From Novipirellula caenicola (lineage in GTDB: Bacteria; Planctomycetota; Planctomycetia; Pirellulales; Pirellulaceae), in assembly GCF_039545035.1 (NCBI RefSeq), contig NZ_BAABRO010000004.1:124001-188000 (forward strand): DNA of 64,000 nucleotides, given 5' to 3'. Position 1 is the stretch's first letter. Each line of letters starts with the position of its first letter. The translations under genes were made by a program, and so were the position numbers. The notes beneath the pieces were generated by a model. That model worked only from the letters and a program-made list of their open reading frames with translations, had not been told where the DNA came from and made no database searches. This document shows, in pieces, positions 46,024 to 54,854 of the stretch.

Positions 46024-48039
46024 TTAGATTTGGCCACGAATAAACTCGCTGATCCACTGAACAAGATCGACAGCAATCGCACGTGATGGCAATCGAATGA
46101 CTCCCGAGCATGTGGCGCCAATTGAATCCATCATCTCGGCTGAATTCGAAGGGGGCAAGGGGCACAAAATTTGGTAGTTGGCTTCTTGCGTGATCGATTG
46201 CGAGTCGGTCTGAATTGCCGACACCGATTCGATCTCGGATGAAAACACTTCGGTCGCCCCGTTTTGCAAATGAATGCGGACTTGGGTTCCTTGGTTTATT
46301 TTGTCATGGTCACGAGCATCGATGCGAAAAACGGCATGCCGCTGCCCCGCAGGACTGATTCGGCACCAAGATTCACGTGAACCAGCGACGGCGCCGACTT
46401 GGCCCGCCATCCAAATCGACGATGATGGGTTGGCCGATTCGTAGCGTGGGCTTGGCGGCAACACCGTCCCCGCCACCGGAGCGACGACGTTGGTTTGATC
46501 AAGTCGGCCGTGGACATCGTCTAATAACATTTCCACCGATGTTTCCGCTGCTTGTAACGTCGTCCATTGCGATGCCACTTGCGGACGATCCAGTGCGTTG
46601 CGACGCGCAAGATTGTTCCGTAATTTGGCTAATCGTAATTCGCCGTGAAGCCGTGCCGCTTCAATCCGTTCGTGTTCGTTGGTCAGCGTGGCGATCAATT
46701 GGTCGGCTTGAACGTGTTGTCCCACCTCGATCGCGACCGAATTGATTTGGCTGTCCGGCGGCAAGAACACGTTGACGGCATCGGCCGAGTCGACGATTCC
46801 TTCGACGTGACGGTAGCGAGGCACGGGCAGTAGTAGCGCCGCGATCAAAAATCCCATCATCGTCAATACAATGGCGAAACGTCGCCACAAACGAACGTTC
46901 ATCCAATGTCCCTCGCCTCGTAGGATTCCAAAGCTCGATTTGATTTGACGCAAGATCATCGCGGCTGCCGCCAAAGTAACCACCACAACGGCAACGAACC
47001 GTAAATGTACCACTCCGGCTAGGCTAAGAATCAACGTAGCAATCGCCACTAGAATCAAACTGCGGTAGATCAGCGACGCCACGTGATAGATTGACAACGC
47101 GATGCCGCGGACACCGCATCGCTGGAATCGTCCATACGCCTTGCCGGCGATTCGGCTGGTCACGGTGGCTTGAAAACAGTCGCGTGCTTCGCGACGTAAA
47201 TTCGTGCTTCGCACCCAATCCATCAACACGAAATAACCGTCATACCGCATCAACGGATTGGCGTTAAATAGCACCGTGCTTATCCCACAGACAATCATCA
47301 AATTCATTGCCAGCAGTCGGATAGCGGGATCATTCGCAGCGCACCAGACAAAGGTTGCAATCGCAGCGATAATCAATTCGACGTAAATCCCCGCTAACAT
47401 CACCGCCGCACGGCTGATGGCCGAGGGCAGTCGCCACACGTCGGTCACATCACAATAGGGCGACGGGACGCCACAAAACAAAAACACGCCCACCGATTTG
47501 CTCCTCGCCCCCATCCGCCGACACATCACCGCATGCGACAATTCGTGAACCGTTTTGGTCGCCAAGAATGTCACGGCGATCAATAGCGAATTGGTGGTCG
47601 ATAAAAAGTGTGGCAGGTTCTGCAGCCCGTGAATCCACTGCGGACTGCGTGAAAGCGCCAGTAGCAATGCCGCCGCGATCAATCCACTCCAGAACACGAT
47701 CGCAACGGGGGCAAACAGGACTCCGCTGTATCCCGCCATCCATTTGGCGATCCCGTCGATCGATCCCAACGGGATACGAATGGCGAGCAAGGAAGAACGT
47801 TGACTTGCGATACTCGATCGTGTCCGTGTCCATCCAGCATGGTGGGCCTGTTTCCACAACGTCGCGGTCGCATCGCGGCGACAAAGTTGCAGCCATGCTC
47901 GCTCGGTAATTCTCGAAAATTGGCCGCTGACATCATCGATGACCAGCCGCGAAGCGCGTTGCCCTTCATCGATCCGAATCGAATCCAGATCGCTGCGAAT
48001 GCTCAATCGCGGCGTTTCGATAGCAGGCGTGCTGGACAT
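46024..48039 (-). CDS. M50-type (site-2-protease-like) membrane metallopeptidase fused to HlyD-like hairpin
   Basis: The 671-residue membrane protein has a cytoplasmic N-terminal domain (about 1-95) and a six-to-eight-helix membrane region. This region carries zinc-binding HELSH (165-169) and the second metal/partner motif NPLMRYD (261-267), as in M50 peptidases. From about residue 400 comes a transmembrane helix followed by a lipoyl/HlyD-like domain with coiled coil (VEVGQHVQADQLIATLTNEHERIEAAR). This is a PqqD/PqqG-unrelated arrangement seen in planctomycete 'site-2 protease plus HlyD' proteins. It may process and help export a peptide or protein. It lies 199 bases downstream of the upstream adaptor gene, with a dispersed hairpin in between. 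Confidence 0.87.
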   Translation of the reverse strand: MSSTPAIETPRLSIRSDLDSIRIDEGQRASRLVIDDVSGQFSRITERAWLQLCRRDATATLWKQAHHAGWTRTRSSIASQRSSLLAIRIPLGSIDGIAKWMAGYSGVLFAPVAIVFWSGLIAAALLLALSRSPQWIHGLQNLPHFLSTTNSLLIAVTFLATKTVHELSHAVMCRRMGARSKSVGVFLFCGVPSPYCDVTDVWRLPSAISRAAVMLAGIYVELIIAAIATFVWCAANDPAIRLLAMNLMIVCGISTVLFNANPLMRYDGYFVLMDWVRSTNLRREARDCFQATVTSRIAGKAYGRFQRCGVRGIALSIYHVASLIYRSLILVAIATLILSLAGVVHLRFVAVVVVTLAAAAMILRQIKSSFGILRGEGHWMNVRLWRRFAIVLTMMGFLIAALLLPVPRYRHVEGIVDSADAVNVFLPPDSQINSVAIEVGQHVQADQLIATLTNEHERIEAARLHGELRLAKLRNNLARRNALDRPQVASQWTTLQAAETSVEMLLDDVHGRLDQTNVVAPVAGTVLPPSPRYESANPSSSIWMAGQVGAVAGSRESWCRISPAGQRHAVFRIDARDHDKINQGTQVRIHLQNGATEVFSSEIESVSAIQTDSQSITQEANYQILCPLPPSNSAEMMDSIGATCSGVIRLPSRAIAVDLVQWISEFIRGQI

Positions 48040-48087
48040 GAATGATTAGAGTCGTGCCTCCGACACTATGAGTTGCGAGTTTTTCAC

Positions 48088-48149
48088 AACCCGACGCGTA
48101 AGCGAGGGAATCTTTATTTTGACTCGGTCCCTCGCTGACGCGTCGGGTT
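48088..48149. repeat. Dispersed inverted repeat (CGACGCGTC-type), complete copy
   Basis: Arms of 22 bases (48088-48109 and 48128-48149) are complementary except for one mismatch, with an 18-base loop. Related elements lie at 18811-18871 and, as a half copy, at 45174-45205. A further fragment, CGACGCTTCGGGTTGTG, occurs at about 48191-48207. The element sits inside the HlyD/M50 operon, in the 199-base gap, which lacks any gene. Confidence 0.9.
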
Positions 48150-48238
48150 ATGATTTGCCTGAAAAAACGACAATAGCGCAACTTAAAAAGCGACGCTTCG
48201 GGTTGTGTATTATCGACAAAGTAAAAATCCCATGAAAC

Positions 48239-49207
48239 CTACCGCAACCGTTGACTCGGGTAGACGATCGGCGCCGAAGCATTTTCTGCAACAGGCTGGT
48301 TTACAAACACCGTCATCCGCACTTCGGTCCCTGGGACCAATTGCCATCGCGACGGATCATTTTCATCCCGCCGATTGATCACTTCCGCATGCAACCGATA
48401 ACGTGCTCCGGCTAACACCTGCGGATCGAGTGACAATACCGAACCACGTAAAGATCGTTCGACACCGCTGTGTGAATCCACCCAGCGAACGCTGATCGGC
48501 AATCCCTGGCATTGCCCCATCGGCAACGCATCGAGTCGCACGAGTGCATGGACGTGCAGACGATCCAGACGAGCGACGGTGGCGATTGCCTCTCCTTTTT
48601 CGATCCATTCGCCGGGCGAACGGCTAATTTCAAGCACCGTCCCAGCCAACGGGCTGGTGATCTCGAGATTGCGAAGTTGGTCATCAAGCATCGCGACATC
48701 GGCTTCCCGCATCTCAACTTCGACTTGGGCTTCGACACGTCGCTTCTTAGCCAACGCGACTTCTAATTCGCCACGTTCTACTGCAAGACGTAAACGGCGG
48801 AGATGGCTGAGCGGGATCGCGCCACTAACATCTTTCTGAATCGAACGGTTGGAATCCAGTTCGGCTTCGGCTTCGGCCAATGCCGTTTCCGCGTACCGAA
48901 GTTCAACATCGTCCATCGCGGTGCGCCGCGCATGATCGAGTCGCAGCGTCGAAGCCCGATGCCGAATTTTCAGCGATCGATCATCCAAGCGAGCGATGAT
49001 GGCATTGCTGTCGATTGGTTCATTCAGCTTGACATTGACCGCCGCCACACGTCCCGATTCGACACTCGGAACATGCACTTCCTCGGCGAAACGGACGACA
49101 CAATCGGTAACCTCAATCGTGCTGTTTTCCGCAGCCAAACTGCTGCCCAGCCATGTCAAACTGGTCAAAAGACACAGCGAGCGTGATACGAGAGTGATGA
49201 TCTTCAT
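48239..49207 (-). CDS. Periplasmic HlyD-family adaptor (membrane fusion protein)
   Basis: The 322-residue product has a signal peptide (about 1-26, ending SSLAAE). The N-terminal half of a lipoyl domain (VPSVESGRVAAVNVKLNEPIDSNAIIARLDDRSL) follows. Then come a long coiled-coil hairpin (about 70-175), the second lipoyl half (LEITSPLAGTVLEISRSPGEWIEKGEAIATVARLDRLHVHALV) and a beta-barrel region. This is a classical membrane fusion protein of a tripartite pump. ATG 49207 overlaps the stop codon of the preceding gene (49204-49207), so it is translationally coupled to the GAF-HlyD gene. Confidence 0.92.
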   Translation of the reverse strand: MKIITLVSRSLCLLTSLTWLGSSLAAENSTIEVTDCVVRFAEEVHVPSVESGRVAAVNVKLNEPIDSNAIIARLDDRSLKIRHRASTLRLDHARRTAMDDVELRYAETALAEAEAELDSNRSIQKDVSGAIPLSHLRRLRLAVERGELEVALAKKRRVEAQVEVEMREADVAMLDDQLRNLEITSPLAGTVLEISRSPGEWIEKGEAIATVARLDRLHVHALVRLDALPMGQCQGLPISVRWVDSHSGVERSLRGSVLSLDPQVLAGARYRLHAEVINRRDENDPSRWQLVPGTEVRMTVFVNQPVAENASAPIVYPSQRLR

Positions 49208-51417
49208 GCTGCGTTTTCCGTGGGTTGGGAACGGGCCGACCAATACAATCCGATCGTGCTGCGAACCGCTTCAAACGCGTCATAGAACAGCACTCCGATC
49301 GCGGGTTTGGTTTCACAGCGAAACAGGACTCGCACCGGCGATCCCGAGACGGGGCCCGCACCAAACAGGGCGCCGATATCGTCACCGTTTTCGATACGCA
49401 GCACCACCGCTTTGGTGTCGGTGTCGTCTTTGACGTTACGCATCGATGGACCAAATTGCTGGACCACGGCGTTGTGATTGGGCGTTTCGCTACCATCGAT
49501 CAAAACGGCGGTGCGAAGCGTTTCCGATTTCAGTGCCGAACGGACCGAGGCAATTCGTGAGAGCGGAACGCGAGCGTCCACCAACCAAGCCGTGTCCTCG
49601 CCGATCACCTCGAGCAGTTTGTCGCCTCGCACGACGGGCCGACCGAGCAAACGACGTCGGATTTGCCAACTGTCGACCACGCCATCTTCACTGGCACGCA
49701 ATACCAACGATTCTTTGACTTGCCTCAATATCTGCAATTGATCGTCAATCGCTTGCAATTCCTCGGCAACCAAACTTCGCTCGCTCTGAATTTGTTCGCT
49801 GCGATCACGGTGCGATGCTGAATCCACCAGCGCCGTGGTGACGGCAGCTTGTTTTTGCAACAGGACGGCATGTCGTCCAAGCAACGTCGTGATCTGTTTT
49901 TCCAGTTCAGGATCGTGCATCGTCAACAGAGCTTGACCACGGCGGACACGATCACCATGGGAAACATGGATCTGTTTGACAATCGCACTGCGTGACGCAA
50001 ACAGCGACTGAATTTTTTCGGGTCTCAGCGTGGCTGGCGTGGTAACCACCATTGGCACGGGCAGCAGTGCGACGACGGCAATCAGTGTCAACATTGCAAT
50101 TGCAAACCCTCGCGCCAACCAATTTCCGCTGCGTTGGCTACGGCTTTGGTTTGCAAACGACACCAACCATTGGCCACCCGGGATCGCTTCAATACTTTTG
50201 CGATGGCGAATCGCAAGTCCGGCGTGTTTCGCTAACCGCTGCAGATCATTGGCCATACCATGGCAATCGATCGTCGAATCCGCGTTGGCTAGGCCGACCA
50301 AGCAGAGCGAATCGCAAGCTTCCGCGGCGACCACAACACGGGGCTGCAGCGGCGTGCTGGGTTTGTCGTCAGAATCGTCTGCTTCCAACACCACATAGGT
50401 TTCGGGAGTGTAAAACGATTCCGCTGTGGCAATCATCTGTTTCGCGGCGGCCCCGCGAATGTCGATTGTATTGACGTAGCTCACCGCACTCAGTTGGGCC
50501 ACGTCATTGCGAAGATAACAGAGCCCGACGCGATCGAATCCAAATAGATCCGAAGCGGCGTCGACCACTCTCGCTTCGATCTTTTCACGACTCGTTAATC
50601 CGTGGATCGATGCAATCACGGCATCGACTTGTTCGCTTCGCTGTCGTCGGCGATGCAAGTCGCGAAGTTGATCGCTGCGTAAAAATTCGCCAGCAAGGTC
50701 GGCCATCTGAGCGACAAAACGCAAATAACCACGTTGGGTTGCAACGCCACATTCTTGTTCGAGAAAGACTTCGAGTAGGTACGATTCGCCCGTGTTGGCC
50801 GAATCGCACTGGATCGGAACCACGGCGGCGGGAAAGTCGGTTGGATTGGCGGGCACCTCGGGATCGGACGCGGCCGGAGTGGCCGGCACGACGACAGGCT
50901 GGGCTGCGTCGCTGACTTCCAACAGCATACGATCGTGGGCCGCCACCGAGCCCGCCGGAATCGAGCGGTCGGTGATCTCACCAATCCGGTGAACGACGCT
51001 AAGAACGGGTGTCGCAGCGGCGGCAGGAGTGTTCGATCCGGCTGCAATCCCGGCGTGATGCGCGGCAACCGGTTCACTGCGATCGATTTGCCATATCAAG
51101 ACACCTTCGGCAGCCATCGCTCGTAGGATACGATCTGCCAACATGCCCAAAAATTCAGCACGCGATCGCTCGCTGCGGACCGCCAACGCGATCTCGCGAA
51201 CCATCTCGGAAATCTCGCGTCGCGTTTCATCGACCAGCGATTCGGCGGCCCGTGGCCCGTTGGTCGCAGGCGCAGCCGCATGCGGGCGGAGCGGCGAGCT
51301 CGCAGGCGAAAAAACGAATGGAGCGTCCGACGTGGCCGAATTCACGAGATGGGCTTGGTTCGTAAACGGGTGGTTTGGTGAAGGGGAAACGTCACGATGT
51401 CGTCCCAAGGGATCCAT
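49204..51417 (-). CDS. GAF-domain sensor fused to HlyD-like adaptor
   Basis: The 737-residue product has an N-terminal disordered region (1-55). A cytoplasmic region with two GAF-like domains follows (about 60-235 and 255-425). A single transmembrane helix (about 445-466, AIAMLTLIAVVALLPVPMVV) precedes a C-terminal HlyD/lipoyl hairpin domain (about 470-720: IVKQIHVSHGDRVRRGQALLTMHDPELEKQI). A cytoplasmic ligand-sensing part thus drives or reports to a periplasmic adaptor, an unusual fusion. It is the first gene of the reverse operon. ATG 51417 is chosen; the frame is open to 51534 but the upstream residues look like spacer. Confidence 0.85.
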   Translation of the reverse strand: MDPLGRHRDVSPSPNHPFTNQAHLVNSATSDAPFVFSPASSPLRPHAAAPATNGPRAAESLVDETRREISEMVREIALAVRSERSRAEFLGMLADRILRAMAAEGVLIWQIDRSEPVAAHHAGIAAGSNTPAAAATPVLSVVHRIGEITDRSIPAGSVAAHDRMLLEVSDAAQPVVVPATPAASDPEVPANPTDFPAAVVPIQCDSANTGESYLLEVFLEQECGVATQRGYLRFVAQMADLAGEFLRSDQLRDLHRRRQRSEQVDAVIASIHGLTSREKIEARVVDAASDLFGFDRVGLCYLRNDVAQLSAVSYVNTIDIRGAAAKQMIATAESFYTPETYVVLEADDSDDKPSTPLQPRVVVAAEACDSLCLVGLANADSTIDCHGMANDLQRLAKHAGLAIRHRKSIEAIPGGQWLVSFANQSRSQRSGNWLARGFAIAMLTLIAVVALLPVPMVVTTPATLRPEKIQSLFASRSAIVKQIHVSHGDRVRRGQALLTMHDPELEKQITTLLGRHAVLLQKQAAVTTALVDSASHRDRSEQIQSERSLVAEELQAIDDQLQILRQVKESLVLRASEDGVVDSWQIRRRLLGRPVVRGDKLLEVIGEDTAWLVDARVPLSRIASVRSALKSETLRTAVLIDGSETPNHNAVVQQFGPSMRNVKDDTDTKAVVLRIENGDDIGALFGAGPVSGSPVRVLFRCETKPAIGVLFYDAFEAVRSTIGLYWSARSQPTENAA

Positions 51418-51714
51418 CGACAACAACTCAGGTATCAAAACCAAGCGAATCGAGCAATGTGAATTGCGAATTGACGGCAAATCCTCGTTGCGGAGGGCTG
51501 ACTCGCGTGGGGCAAATTGCCCCGGACTGATCATGAACCGATCTCGCGAAAGTCCGTAAAAGCTGGCGTAGAACCACCTAACCGAGCGGCTTGCGGCCGC
51601 TGGTATCCGATTTGCTACCCTTAAAATTCGTCTTGAAATCGGGGCGTCGTTTTCGCTACGGCGTTACCGCAACGTCCCTAAAATTTCCCGCCTTCATGGA
51701 AAAAACGAGAAACA

Positions 51715-52743
51715 ATGTTTGAAGCCGATACCACGGAAAAAACCAACCGCGGAACTCCATCATTGGACTCGCAGCTGGTCGAGGAAATCCAGCGGCATGG
51801 CGAACCGATGCAGCGGTTGGCCAACGAGGTCGCCAAAACGCTGGTCGGACAACAGGTGCTCGTCCATCGTTTGTTGGTCGGACTTTTGACCGGCGGTCAT
51901 TTGTTGATCGAAGGCGTTCCAGGGCTGGCCAAGACGACCGCCGTGGCGACGCTCTCGAAAGCGATCCATGCCAATTTCCAGCGGCTGCAATTCACCCCCG
52001 ACCTGCTTCCGGCCGACTTGATCGGAACGCAAGTCTATCGACCGGCACAACAAGAATTTGTCGTCCAAAAAGGTCCGATCTTTGCCAATTTGATCCTCGC
52101 CGACGAAATCAACCGGGCTCCGGCAAAAGTGCAAAGTGCACTGCTCGAAGCGATGCAGGATCGCCAAGTCACGATCGGCAGCGAAACATTCCCGCTGCCT
52201 GATCCGTTCCTCGTGATGGCCACACAGAACCCAGTCGAGCAAGAGGGAACGTACCCGCTGCCCGAAGCTCAGATGGACCGTTTTATGATGAAGGTCGTCG
52301 TCGACTATCCGACTCGCGACGAAGAACTCGAGATTCTCAGCCGGATGTCGCGAACACGCCGTGTGGACGAAGTCGTAGCGGTCACCACGCCCGAAGAGAT
52401 TGTCCGTGCTCGCGACCTTGTCGACCAAGTCTTTGTCGATCGACGCATTGCCGAGTACATCGTCGATTTGGTGATGGCGACACGTAAATGCGAGGCCTAC
52501 GGTTTGCCGATCACCCAGTGGATCCAGTTCGGTGCGTCGCCACGTGCGACGATCAACTTGACATTGGCCGCCAAAGCGAACGCGTTCTTGCATCGCCGAG
52601 CCTACGTCACGCCTCAGGACGTCAAGGATATTGCGATGGATGTGCTGCGGCACCGTGTGATGATCACCTACGAAGCCGAAGCGGAAGAGAAAACAAGCGA
52701 ACACATCGTACAAATGATTTTGGACGCAGTTGCGGTGCCGTAA
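51715..52743 (+). CDS. MoxR-family AAA+ ATPase
   Basis: The 342-residue cytoplasmic AAA+ protein has Walker A GVPGLAKT (about residues 64-71), Walker B LILADEINRAPAK, sensor I MATQNPVEQEGTYPLPEAQMDRF and the C-terminal winged-helix-like lid. MoxR ATPases act as chaperones for vWA-domain partners, and the six genes that follow are typical partners. It is separated from the next gene by about 200 bases containing the triple-hairpin repeat. It lies 297 bases from the divergent GAF-HlyD gene; that spacer shows no clear promoter match. Confidence 0.95.
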   Translation: MFEADTTEKTNRGTPSLDSQLVEEIQRHGEPMQRLANEVAKTLVGQQVLVHRLLVGLLTGGHLLIEGVPGLAKTTAVATLSKAIHANFQRLQFTPDLLPADLIGTQVYRPAQQEFVVQKGPIFANLILADEINRAPAKVQSALLEAMQDRQVTIGSETFPLPDPFLVMATQNPVEQEGTYPLPEAQMDRFMMKVVVDYPTRDEELEILSRMSRTRRVDEVVAVTTPEEIVRARDLVDQVFVDRRIAEYIVDLVMATRKCEAYGLPITQWIQFGASPRATINLTLAAKANAFLHRRAYVTPQDVKDIAMDVLRHRVMITYEAEAEEKTSEHIVQMILDAVAVP

Positions 52744-52777
52744 GCCCGCTGATATTTCCGATGCCATAAACCCCGTA

Positions 52778-52866
52778 GTGGATCTTGCTAAAGATCCCAT
52801 GCGGAAAGGATCTTCAGCTAGATCCACTGCATCAATCATGCGGACAGGATCTTTAGCAAGATCCAC
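52778..52866. repeat. Triple hairpin-repeat cluster (GTGGATCTTGCTAAAGATCC family)
   Basis: A 20-base arm at 52778-52797 is exactly complementary to 52847-52866. A third copy (52808-52827), in the second orientation, differs at two positions. Each unit contains a small internal palindrome (GGATCTT...AAGATCC). A fourth copy lies at 61003-61022. The cluster occupies the spacer between MoxR and DUF58 genes. Confidence 0.95.
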
Positions 52867-52944
52867 CACGTCAGCGATTGTTCCAACGCGGATCAATGGT
52901 TAACTCGCCCTCCGTTGACTTGTTTTGTAAGAGACCCAACAACC

Positions 52945-53820
52945 TTGATTCCTCCAGAAATCCTGAAAAAGATTCGTCGGATTCAAATCCGAACCTCCCA
53001 CGTCGTGGACGATCTGCTGGCCGGCGGATGGCACTCGGCGTTCAAGGGGACCGGTATGGAGTTCGAGGAAGTCCGGCCGTATGCGATCGGCGACGACGTA
53101 CGCAGCATCGACTGGAACGTCACGGCGCGGGCGGATCAACCCTACGTCAAACTGTTTCGCGAAGAACGAGAGATGTCGGTCCAGCTGCTGGTCGATATCA
53201 GTCCGTCGCAAGGATTTGGAACGCAATCGCAAACCAAACGTGAACTAGTTGCCGAACTCGGCGCGACCTTGGCCTTTTCTGCGATCAAAAACAATGACAA
53301 AGTTGGTTTAACGCTGTTTTCGGATCGCGTGGAAAAATCGATTCCACCTCGCAAAGGCACTCGTCACTGTTTGCGTTTGATCCGGGACCTGCTGTATTGC
53401 CACCCCGTGGGCAGCGGAACCAGTGTGACGTCGGCGATTGAGCATCTCAACCGCACGTCGCACCGAAAAATGGTCGTCTTTCTGATCAGCGATTTCCAAG
53501 ACACTCATTGCGAAAACACGTTAAAGGTCGCTCGTCGTCGTCACGAGATCATCCCCGTCGTCGTCCGCGACGAGCGTGAAATGACGATGCCCAATATCGG
53601 ATTGGTCCGGCTGCGTGATTTAGAAACCGGCCAATTGGTCACGATGGACACCAGCAGCGCCCGCGTGCGACGTGCCTACACCGATTCGGTACAGCAGCAT
53701 TTCGAGAACCTCGAATCCTCCTTTCGACGCATGCGAATGCCCGCGATCTATCTCGAAACCGGACACGATTTTGTCCATCCACTGCAACAGTACTTCTATC
53801 ATCGGGAGACACAGCGGTGA
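52945..53820 (+). CDS. DUF58 protein (vWA-like, Bat/MoxR operon)
   Basis: The 291-residue protein has the DUF58 signature: AGGWHSAFKGTGMEFEEVRPYAIGDDVRSIDWNVTARADQPYVKLFREERE. The vWA-like MIDAS segment LLVDISPSQG matches DxSxS, and VVFLISDFQDTH follows. DUF58 proteins are usual partners of MoxR ATPases. The TTG start at 52945 begins LIPPEILKKIRRIQI, the usual family start; the frame is open back to 52915. The stop codon overlaps the GTG start of the next gene (GTGA). Confidence 0.9.
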   Translation: MIPPEILKKIRRIQIRTSHVVDDLLAGGWHSAFKGTGMEFEEVRPYAIGDDVRSIDWNVTARADQPYVKLFREEREMSVQLLVDISPSQGFGTQSQTKRELVAELGATLAFSAIKNNDKVGLTLFSDRVEKSIPPRKGTRHCLRLIRDLLYCHPVGSGTSVTSAIEHLNRTSHRKMVVFLISDFQDTHCENTLKVARRRHEIIPVVVRDEREMTMPNIGLVRLRDLETGQLVTMDTSSARVRRAYTDSVQQHFENLESSFRRMRMPAIYLETGHDFVHPLQQYFYHRETQR

Positions 53821-54854
53821 ACGGATTGAATGCACGTGAATTCAGTACACGTAAACGGCAACCTCGTTTTTGCTTGCTTGCGGTCGCACGAGTAGCAATG
53901 TTCGCAATCGCGCTGATGATCGGATCATCGCCCCTCGATGCCGCTGAACACGACCGTCAAGTTGACGTCAACGCGACCGTCAATCGAACCGAGGCATTGC
54001 TGCTGGATCCGATCGAGTTGACGCTCACCGTGACTGCTCCCGTGGACGCGGAGATTACGTTTCCGCCAACGACCGAAACATTGGGGCCATTTGATGTCGT
54101 TGCGGTCGAGGATTTGCCGTCGATACCGGTGCTGGATGACGCCGATTCGTCAACGCGACGTTGGACGCGGCGAATGAAGTTGGAAACGATCGAAGTGGGC
54201 GAGCAGACGATTCCTGCGATCGAGATTCGTTATGTCCTTCGCGATGCCGCCAACTCGCAATCAGGCCTCGTTCGCAGCACACCGATTCCGATCCACATCA
54301 ACAGCGTCTTAACGAGCGAGGATAACCCCACAGCATTTCGCCCGATGAAACCCGCGTTGCCGATTCCTTCGCAATCCGAATCGACACCGATTGGGTGGCC
54401 CGCGATCGCAGCCGGATTGATAGCCCTTGCCTTCGTTGCATTTCTGGTCAAACGGCGGATGCAAAAGCCCGTCACGCCCAAACAGTGGGCATCGCGACGC
54501 TTGGCCTCGCTGAAGCAGCGTTACGAGGTAGGACAAATCGATAACCGATCGGCCTACCTCGAACTTGCCGAGATCGCTCGCGATTTTGTCATCGCTCGCG
54601 AAGGCATGAACCCCACCGTGATGACGACCGACGAAGTCGTTCGCTTCGTGAGCACAAAGTCATCGCTTGCCAGTGAACATCAAAACCGTTTGAACGCATG
54701 GTTGATGGACGTTGAACAAACCAAATTCGCACCGCATCGGTTGGCGTCGGATGAAATCAAACCAAAGGTGCAAGACGCGACGAATTTCCTGCATGAATTG
54801 CTGGACCATTCGTCCGGTTCGCCAGTCGCGTCCGGCAGCAGGGAGGACGTGTGA
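53817..54854 (+). CDS. DUF4381-like membrane protein of the Bat operon
   Basis: The 345-residue protein has an N-terminal signal or anchor helix (about 22-45). A beta-rich extracytoplasmic domain (about 48-165), of the BatD N-terminal type, opens with VNATVNRTEALLLDPIELTLTV. A transmembrane helix (about 195-216) and a cytoplasmic helical domain (about 220-330) with AYLELAEIARDFVIAREGMNPTVMTTDEVV follow, similar to DUF4381 proteins. It overlaps both neighbours (GTGA at the start; GTGATG at the end), indicating tight translational coupling. Role: probable membrane component of the MoxR-Bat complex. Confidence 0.85.
   Translation: MNGLNAREFSTRKRQPRFCLLAVARVAMFAIALMIGSSPLDAAEHDRQVDVNATVNRTEALLLDPIELTLTVTAPVDAEITFPPTTETLGPFDVVAVEDLPSIPVLDDADSSTRRWTRRMKLETIEVGEQTIPAIEIRYVLRDAANSQSGLVRSTPIPIHINSVLTSEDNPTAFRPMKPALPIPSQSESTPIGWPAIAAGLIALAFVAFLVKRRMQKPVTPKQWASRRLASLKQRYEVGQIDNRSAYLELAEIARDFVIAREGMNPTVMTTDEVVRFVSTKSSLASEHQNRLNAWLMDVEQTKFAPHRLASDEIKPKVQDATNFLHELLDHSSGSPVASGSREDV

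Noticed and set aside
51760-52896. 378-residue reverse-strand open frame opposite the MoxR gene
   Set aside because: The forward frame carries all AAA+ motifs; the reverse one is an antisense shadow.
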